From assembly GCA_007922195.1 (NCBI GenBank), contig ML682067.1, positions 6,034,466-6,098,465 on the forward strand: a stretch of 64,000 nucleotides of DNA, written 5' to 3'. The number at the start of each line of letters is the position of its first letter. The stretch's first letter is position 1. This stretch comes from Podocnemis expansa (Eukaryota > Chordata > Testudines > Podocnemididae). Under the pieces are notes generated by a model. The model was not told the DNA's origin and ran no database searches. It was given only the letters and a program-made list of their open reading frames with translations. The translations under genes were made by a program, and so were the position numbers. Positions 56,641 to 64,000 of the stretch are shown here, one piece after another.

Positions 56641-59600
56641 GAGGAGAGTTCATTACACATTTAGAAAGGAAGAATAAAGTTCTTCATATAAAACTATTCT
56701 CATAACACTCTGGCTCGCAATGCTGTTTCATTTGTTAACCTTTGATAGCCTTTGATAACCAGCACTTTCTTCTAATCCTGTTCTAGCCCTTTCTTCTCTC
56801 TTACATGGCATTTTAGGAGCTTGCATGGATTCTGGCTCTGAAAAGGGCAGGGCGAGGTGTTATGTGGTCTGAGGTCTCCCCGTCATTACTGACCTTTTCA
56901 TGGAACAAGAGAATGAAACATGTTTTAATGACAGATCTGTTACTGGACTGGCTAATAGAGTAACTTTTGATATGGATGTTTCTTGTTTACATGGGGCAGG
57001 TAATGTTGTCGACACATCACCACCATGTATTTTCTTCTGAAATCTTCAAACAGACTGGAGAGACATTACTGTAAAGTGAGAATAGTTAAAACTGTTACAT
57101 ATCCCATGTGTATGAAGGAAATGGACTTCTGGCAGGTTTCTTTCACCCCTTTAATTGATGAAGGTGCCCACTCATACCATGTTTAGCAGTATTAAAGTTT
57201 GTGTTAAGTGAAGCTGAACTTCTTGCTTTTATAGGAAGTGTTTAATCAGGATTATGTTTATGCTGAACCTCTCCTGACTTCATGATACCAGCTGAAACAT
57301 AGAGGGGAATATTTGAAAAAAAATCCTCAATTTCAAGCACAGATGGTGTGATTTCAATCTTCAGTGCATCATTTAAAGAGGTAGGGCAAAGGGATATATT
57401 GTCAACTAGTATAAATTTTCATTTCTCTTTTTACCTTAACAGAACTATGACAATTTATACCAATGGATGATCAGCCTCATGAACCTTACTCAAGTTTGAC
57501 ATCACACCATTTTTTGGTTGTGTTTATTTAGTTTTGTATCTGATATAAACTGGTGTGCCAATGCCACAATGGTTGCTGTGATATGAATAGACAGTGATCA
57601 GAGGTGTACAAGGCTTCAGAAGTCATTGGCATCCAAAACTGCATTAATAGCCAGTGTTGAGGCTGCAGTAAAAAGAAGTAAGAGGCTAGAGAAGAAATGG
57701 GGAGACCCCAAAGAATAAAATGAAAGATATTCACAGAAATTATATTTGTCTCCGAGTGCTGGCTGAGTCCATTGCTGCTTCAGGCGGGCTAGTAGCCTCG
57801 CCTCACCCCCCTCTAGCTTATGATGGATTATAGCTGTTCTTTCCCATGAATTTTAATGGAGCAATGAGTAGCTCTTCTGCCTGGCATCTTGTCTAAGGTG
57901 GCCACCAGATTGTAGTTATTCACTACAAACCACACAGTTTCTTGGGCATGACCCTGGGAAGAGGGTAAAAGTATCTTGGTGAGGTATGTAACAGTGTGGA
58001 AACAAGCCTATCTCCAGCTGTCAATACTTTTACGTTGAGCACAGGAGCTGGCAGGGTATCATACACTAGAGATAAGGACTATCCCAGGTAGTGAGTGGAA
58101 AAAGTATTGCTTGAAATTGAAGGCTATGGAGAATTTCCACAATCCAGTCCAGCAATGATTTTTATGATATATTACAGATATCCTCCTTACGGCTAGAGTG
58201 TGCCTAGTTTTAGTCTGGGGACCTGTAGGACATGACTCTGCAAGGACCATCTTCTTAACTTGTGCACTGTGCACAAGGGATAAGCACATCAGTCTTTGTG
58301 CTTAGGAGAATACAAAGACAGCTCGCTGCTACCAACCAGAGTGTTGGAATTAGAGCTGCTCAGAGAAACCTGGATGGAACCGTAAGTCTATGAAAATAGG
58401 CAGTTCTGTTGACATTAAAACACTTCATGAAATTGGAATGATTTTGCTGGAATTTTGTTTCAGAAGAAAACATTTCAGACTGTGCAAATGTCCCATTGTT
58501 TTCATTTTGGGAATGGAACATTTTGATTTTTCATTTTGAAATGACTTTTTATCATTTTTCTAAAAATTACTTTACCTATAATCCTGTAAAAATTTTTTAA
58601 AAAATATCAAATCACAGTGTTGACAAAAACATTTCACTTAGCACAAAAGGATCCAGGGAGAGGGTAGGTTGCTATTTTCCTTCTCAGAGTTTTAAATATT
58701 TTTCAGAATAAATCCCGATTTTGAAATCATCTGTGAAGCAAAATTTCCATCTGTACAACTCTAGTCGAAGTCATGCCAAAGGCAGCAGGGAGGAAACAGG
58801 GTGTGGCCAGCTTTCCTCCCCAAAACCTCTTTATTGGCTACATAATCTGACTCTGTGCTGAGGGATTAGGAGAGGGTTTATGCACCTGAAAGTGCTTCAT
58901 TGGCACAGCTTGATCCTCTATTATATATTTCCATGTAGAGTCATCTTTTTTTTTTCTTTTTCTGGCTGCTAGCCAGATTTTAATGCAAATAGTTAGCTTT
59001 TCTTGTTCTGAGACTCTGTATCTTAGTGACCATCCGCTTGTGATGCAGAATGCTAATTTCAGCATGTGGTGTTTTATGGTTACTTCCTCTTCTGCCTTGG
59101 TAGAAATACCCTCCTCGAATTCCTAAAAGTTAGTGATGAATAACAGTGGCCTCCCCATCCTGAGATGGTTAGCCTTACATGGTCTGTTTTCTTCTGGAAA
59201 CTCTCCCACTGGCTTTTTCAGAAGACTTGTTGCACTGGCAGGACAAACTGAACTGTTGTCTGTTATCACTACTGTCTAGGAGTCAAGTTTGGTGGTCATT
59301 TCCATTCTGTAGCTCTTTTTGTTTTCCACAGGGGGGTTGTGTCTTCCATTTTAATTTGCTTCATTCTACAATATCATGTGTTGCTTTCTGTCCTGGAGTC
59401 TAATCAATGGTTTAAAACAATCAGTTGGAATAAAATCTATGTGTATGCATATGAGGGAGGGTACTATGTGTTAAACAAGCAGTAAAACACAAACACAAGG
59501 GCCCTAGCCATCCAAAATTAGCCACTGAATTTGCAGACCTATGAAAGAAATACAACTTCCTGGGCTCAGTACCTGCAGTACCTAATCTTTCCTCTGGAGT

Positions 59601-59655
59601 TACTACATGCTTTATTCAGTCCTCTATGCTGCCATTTTTCCAGAGATGGAATCTT

Positions 59656-59730
59656 TGGGTGAAAGCCTGGCCATGTGAAATCAGTGACAAAACTCTCATT
59701 GACTTTGACAGAGCAGGATATCAACCTCTG
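59656..59730. repeat. Ancient palindromic repeat fragment
   Basis: GGGTGAAAGCCTGGCCATGT and CAAAACTCTCATTGACTTTG match the reptile/bird repeat with GTGAAATCCTGGCC arms around TTGACTTCAATGG. Confidence 0.5.
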
Positions 59731-61189
59731 ATGGCTAGCCAGTGGTTTTCTCAAAAGAGATCAGTGGCTCCCATTTAGGCTCCTTAATTAAACAAACAGG
59801 TTTTTAACATCCCTCCTCTGTCATTTAGAGTGGCCAGAAATTCCCAATGAGCAATTCATTTGTGGGAACTTGAATGTCAGCTGAGAAAGTTTGAGAATCT
59901 AGTTCAGATTGGGAGTGCTAAACATGTTAAAAAATTTGCCTCCTCAATTTAAAAAGTGAAAGTTTGCAGCATTCACACTCAGTGTAGATTTTTGCCTATG
60001 TTTGCATTTAAAATGTCTAGAGTTATTTAACACTTGCACTGTGGGCATCATTACTAAATTAATGAAGTGGGAGAACACAAATGGGCAAAAAGTTAAACTT
60101 TAAATATTTTACATATAAAAGCAGGTAATTTTTTGAAAGATAAACGAAATAGTAATTCTTCCTTTTCAAGATGGAGTCCTTTATTTGGGGCCTGATTTTT
60201 TACACATATTGAACCAATGAAAGTGTTGCTGTTGAGTCAAATGTGCACAGAAATGTAGGAAGCTCACATAATGTACACATTTTGTTGCATCCCACTACCA
60301 AGCCCTGGGGAGTGTTGGGTATCATACAACAGAAATAGGATTTTTGTCTATAGAGATGGCTAATACATTGGAGCTGCTTTTTGATGGTTCCAACATCAGA
60401 GTGAATATTTTCCTCTGTAATTCTTCAGTTCATATGTTTTATATTGTTTTTACTTTTTATGTTTGAAAATATGGAGAATAACAACTAAAATAATAACAAC
60501 TAAATTAAAAGGTTGCTATTGATATTTTCAGCCCTAAATTTTATTCTGAATTGACGATTTCAGTAAAATTAATTAGTCATTGTTTTTTCAGTCTGCAGAA
60601 TTAAGAAAATTAACAAAGGAGTCATAAAGTCTGCAAGGCCCACATGAATAATGCTTTGTGCTCCCACTGTTCCTTCTGCAACAACAGCACAATGACTTGC
60701 AGTTATCTAACAACCCAGTATTCCCACAGCTTTACTGAAATCATTGTGATGAAGCATCATCACTCAAAGATGTTTTTGCAGAAGAGCTATGTAATTTGAA
60801 ATTGTTGTTAAACAACAATTTCCAGTTTAGTTCAATTTATTTCTCAACTCTGTTTTCACTTTTCAACTATGTGTGCAAAAAATAACAAAATTAGAGTTTG
60901 GTTGTTTATTTTTCTTTATTATAGCTGTATTCCTAAGAGGTTATATTCCTAAGAGGGGAGTGAGAAGGAAACATAAGTTAAATTGCCTTGAATCATGTAT
61001 CTCTATTCTCTAGTAAAATTACACTAAGGCTCCAAGTTAAACCTACACAATTAAATGAGGACTAATAAAGTCACCATACGTTTAAAGAATGCTTTGTCCC
61101 TCATTTGGTAAATGGGGATGCCAGGTATAAACATAAATGTGTTTCACTTCTGTGAAATTGACCAGCCCGCAGAGCCTCCTGCTGTGATG

Positions 61190-61450
61190 AGTGACAGGGG
61201 GTCAAATTCAGCCCTGAGTCAATTGTCACGGCTGGCGGGAGCCAGCTCCAAGCCCCGCCACCCGTAAAGAGAGGGTGGGATCCAGGTCAGCCTTTGCTGG
61301 CCCCACCACCTGCAGAGAGCAGGACCCAGCTCCCAGCTCCTCCCTAGAGGGCAAGAGCCAGATCAGGCCCCCAGTCCGGATTGGCCCCTGGAGCCGATTG
61401 GTCTCGGGATACCCAATTCAGACTGGGGGCGGGATAGGAGGAAGGGTGAC
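61190..61450. repeat. GC-rich island, unassigned
   Basis: About 260 bp of GC-rich sequence with repeated CCAGCTCC and GAGAGCAGGA-like words. No gene evidence. Confidence 0.35.
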
Positions 61451-61466
61451 CTGTGTATGTCTGTTC

Positions 61467-61572
61467 CCTGTCCACACATACATAACCTGAAGTCAACTTA
61501 ACAAGGTTGACTTAAAGTCGACCTTGTTAAGTCGACTTCCAGACCCACCCCCTAGCCAGTCTAGACATAGCC
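61467..61572 (-). mobile_element. Small palindromic MITE
   Basis: On the minus strand it starts GGCTATGTCTAGACTGGC; its middle is a near-perfect hairpin of GTCGACTTAACAAGG / CCTTGTTAAGTTGAC arms (61493-61540). The GGCTATGTCTA end links it to the Harbinger-like group, but I see no target duplication. Confidence 0.45.
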
Positions 61573-61663
61573 AAAGAGGTTAGTCCTATCTCCTTCCTGT
61601 CTATTCCTGGCCCAGGCTCTTGGCTGTTGAGGGAAGTTGGAGAACCAAATCCTCCTCTCTGAG

Positions 61664-61930
61664 ACCTGGTCTACATTACAAAGTAAGGTCAACCCAACTG
61701 CATTGTTCAGGGGTGTAAAAAATTTCACACCCTGCATGAGGTAGTTCAGACAGCCAAAGCCCTACTATAGATACCAGTAAATCAATGGAAGAGACCTTCT
61801 ACTGATCTAGCTGCTGCTTCTTTGAACAGTGGATTCACTGTGGTATAACAACCCCTTTCGTTATAGTACTAGCAATCTGTGCTACAGAGGCACAGCTGTG
61901 TTGTAGCATTTCTACTGCAGGCAAGCCCCA
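61664..61930. mobile_element. Harbinger-type MITE, second family
   Basis: GACCTGGTCTACATTACAAA, then a small hairpin GGGGTGT...TTTCACACCC, GGTATAACAACCCC, and a GTGTTGTAGCATTTCTACTG right part, matching a common turtle family with GGCCTGGTCTACA ends. The left end is like that of the fossil element at 52468. Confidence 0.5.
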
Positions 61931-63205
61931 CCCAAGGTATAATGCATAGCTATATCCTGCAGTGCATCTCCTTTTCTCAATGCTTTAATGTGTCTGTGTT
62001 CAAGAATAGATATGTTTTTCAGCTGTATTATATCTTCACTCAATATTGCTTGGAAATGAAATATAATCCTAATATGATGAAAATGCATAGTACTGGAGAC
62101 AGCTAAGTGGCAGTCTTCTGAAGAGCACACTTCTCTCTCTTCTGCAGCAGTACTTAGGTGAGGCCAGCACTGAAGTGGAGGCAGCAGCTAATATTTTAAC
62201 AACAGAGTGTACATAGGTAATGGCATGCTGGGTCCTTGATAAAACACAAGGCATTGTACATCCAGTTTCTGCTGAGGACTCTGAAATCCTTTCATACCAG
62301 AGCCTTTTCTAAGTGAGATAAGGGTTGAAAAGCTCAAATCTAATGTTTATTAACCTTATATTCTCTTAATGTTTCCAGATAGGATATAGCTTGGAACAGT
62401 ATGAAATTAGCATATTTCTGTTGAAAATGCTGGCAGTGCTTTCCAAAACATGCTGCTTTATCCTGGAAATATTTAGGGGTATTTTAAAGTTTTAGTAGTC
62501 TCTTTATTTTTATTTCTTGCATTTCATTCATCAGATCACATGCTGTAACATATTGCGTACTATAACTCTGAAAAATAGGGCCTACATGGGTGAGACTGCA
62601 CAGAGTCTCAGGAAAGTCAATAGGGTAACAAAGTGTGCCCATGTGGGTTTAGCACATGATGAGAGGCCTAGGCGTTCAAATTGCAGGAGGATGCAGACAT
62701 ATCAGATATCATCACAGAAGTACAATGGGAGCACCAAGAAAGGGCTGATGTTGATGATGGGGGGCTACATCTTCAGTTACAAAACAGTTTACTATTAGCT
62801 TGCTGCAGTGACTGTCAGTGATTCTAAATACAAGGGCTACTGGAGGAAGCCATGTTTCCTAAATGTATTTGACTAGTTCTATAACAAAAATTTCCTCACC
62901 TTTATGATGAATTAATTAGCTATACACTGAAGACAATAAATAAGCAGCGACTCTGTCAAAAGAGATCACCAGGGCTTCTAAGGAGAAACACACCTTTACT
63001 AATGATGTTCAAAATCTCTCTAAGATGTCATTGGTGCAATTATGAAGAATAATAGACTAGCTAAGCTGCCAATATGAAGACTGTTGATAAACACAGTAGG
63101 GGAATCCAGCCCTATGTGGATAGGAAAAAAAGCATTAATCATTTTTTTTCCAATTCACAAAGACATTGGAAGTAATTGGCATACAACACATGCAACAAAT
63201 TTAAA
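61931..63205. other. Unassigned DNA
   Basis: No gene or repeat recognised. Confidence 0.45.
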
Positions 63206-63306
63206 TAAAACAAACAAGGAGTCCTGGGGTACTTAAAGACTAACAAATTCATTTATTGTGTGAGCTTTCATGGGAAAAATTCCACGTCATCAGATGCTTT
63301 GCAGGT
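63206..63306 (-). mobile_element. Hammerhead-type retroelement copy
   Basis: Minus-strand copy: GCAAAGCATCTGATGACG, CCCATGAAAGCTCACACAAT, TTAGTCTTTAAGTACCCC. CTGATGA and GAAA are both present, but the ATGC partner of stem I has changed (CACAC). Confidence 0.65.
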
Positions 63307-64000
63307 GGGGAAACTTTAATTTAATTTAGAGAAATTTAAGAAAATTGAAAAATACCAAATAAGCCCCTACCACTGCTGGAAAAAGACAAAGTGAAACAAA
63401 AATGAATATGTTGGCTCAAGCCCTTAGAAAAGGATATCATTCCTTGCTCCTTGATGTCATGCCTCTATATAAGCACATGCAGTTGGAATGAACTTTTTGG
63501 CTCCCCTGTTACTTTGCAAATATTTATCTGAGGATGTTGTTCACAGACACTGGATTTTTTGTTTGTTTGACATTACTACTTTCCAGGTATTTCACCCACA
63601 TTGATTATCTGTGTTTCTGATTATTTTCTATCATCAGCTTGCATTTTCCTACCTGAATCTTGTTTTATTTTCCTGCCCATATTTCTAATCTTTCTGAGGT
63701 CTTTCTTTATTAGTTACCTGACTTCACTGCTTCTCATAACACTTCCCAATATAGCATCATGTGAGAATTTAATGCTTTCTATAGACAGCTCCAAATAATT
63801 AGTTAAGATGTTAAATTAAACCAGACTTTGACATACCTCGAACTGACCTTCCTTTTGACTTGACACATTTCCCTGTATTTACTCAGTGCTACCAATTCTT
63901 TCAATTTTCTCTCAATTCTCACAAAATTTGGGGTCTTTCTTAAAACCCAGTTTATGGAGACAAGAACAAACATGAGCTTTCATTATAATAACTTGCTAGT
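63307..64000. other. Unassigned AT-rich DNA
   Basis: No gene or repeat recognised up to the window end. Confidence 0.45.

Larger units (their letters stand above)
55813..61189. other. Mostly unassigned AT-rich DNA
   Basis: No exon or RNA gene recognised in 5.4 kb. Two ancient palindromic fragments are listed separately; short GT and A/T runs occur (for example 56178-56200 and 58947-58962). Confidence 0.45.

Noticed and set aside
1..64000. CRISPR arrays, bacterial operons or prophage
   Set aside because: The repeat families, SINEs, LINEs and composition are those of an amniote nuclear genome; no regular spacer-repeat array is present.

Overview
This is a gene-free stretch of vertebrate nuclear DNA, AT-rich overall and packed with transposable elements of many ages. 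The repeat mix suggests a turtle. It has several CR1 LINE 3' ends of the turtle type, a nearly intact R4-clade LINE, PIF/Harbinger elements of the kind common in turtle and crocodilian genomes, hAT elements, solo LTRs, old MIR-type SINEs and many copies of the reptile repeat carrying TTAGTCTTTAAGTGCCAC. A soft-shelled or other cryptodire turtle is my best guess; the species cannot be fixed from the sequence. I found no exon of a host gene. Every long open frame is either transposon-coded or a by-product of GC-rich repeats.

Layout. 1-10 kb: mostly unassigned AT-rich DNA with one solo LTR (1869-2263), MIR and CR1 fragments. 10.6-17.7 kb: CR1, hammerhead-type repeat copies, two LTR-like repeats, and a CR1 split by a Harbinger MITE. 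19.9-20.9 kb: a 1,075-bp solo LTR with a TATA box and a 5-bp target duplication. 22.7-27.3 kb: four Harbinger foldback MITEs. 28.4-31.9 kb: a 3.5-kb hAT-type insertion with a perfect 8-bp duplication, itself carrying a Harbinger foldback with a 51-bp inverted minisatellite and a hammerhead-type repeat. 32.4-35.9 kb: an R4 LINE whose 1,042-residue frame has only two nonsense codons, with a tRNA-like module at its 5' end and a Tigger-type MITE beside it. 36.7-41.9 kb: one MITE, then quiet AT-rich DNA. 42.5-43.2 kb: a hammerhead-type inverted dimer broken by a 400-base assembly gap. 44-51.6 kb: GC-rich repeats, two short hAT elements and a Harbinger foldback. 52.3-55.8 kb: an LTR-like host repeat interrupted by a fossil full-length Harbinger element (transposase plus Myb/SANT gene, both dead) and by a hAT element. 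55.8-64 kb: mostly unassigned, with a few MITEs and one more hammerhead-type copy.

How the parts relate. Target duplications and restored host sequences give a relative chronology: CR1, LTR-like and hAT copies are older hosts, and Harbinger and hammerhead-type copies sit inside them. The fossil Harbinger shows what the transposition proteins of this superfamily looked like here. The eight foldback MITEs lack genes and were presumably moved in trans by some Harbinger transposase, not necessarily this one. The R4 LINE is among the best preserved coding elements. The most unusual signal is a hammerhead-ribozyme-like fold in the small TSD-flanked repeat, best preserved in the two facing arms around the assembly gap.
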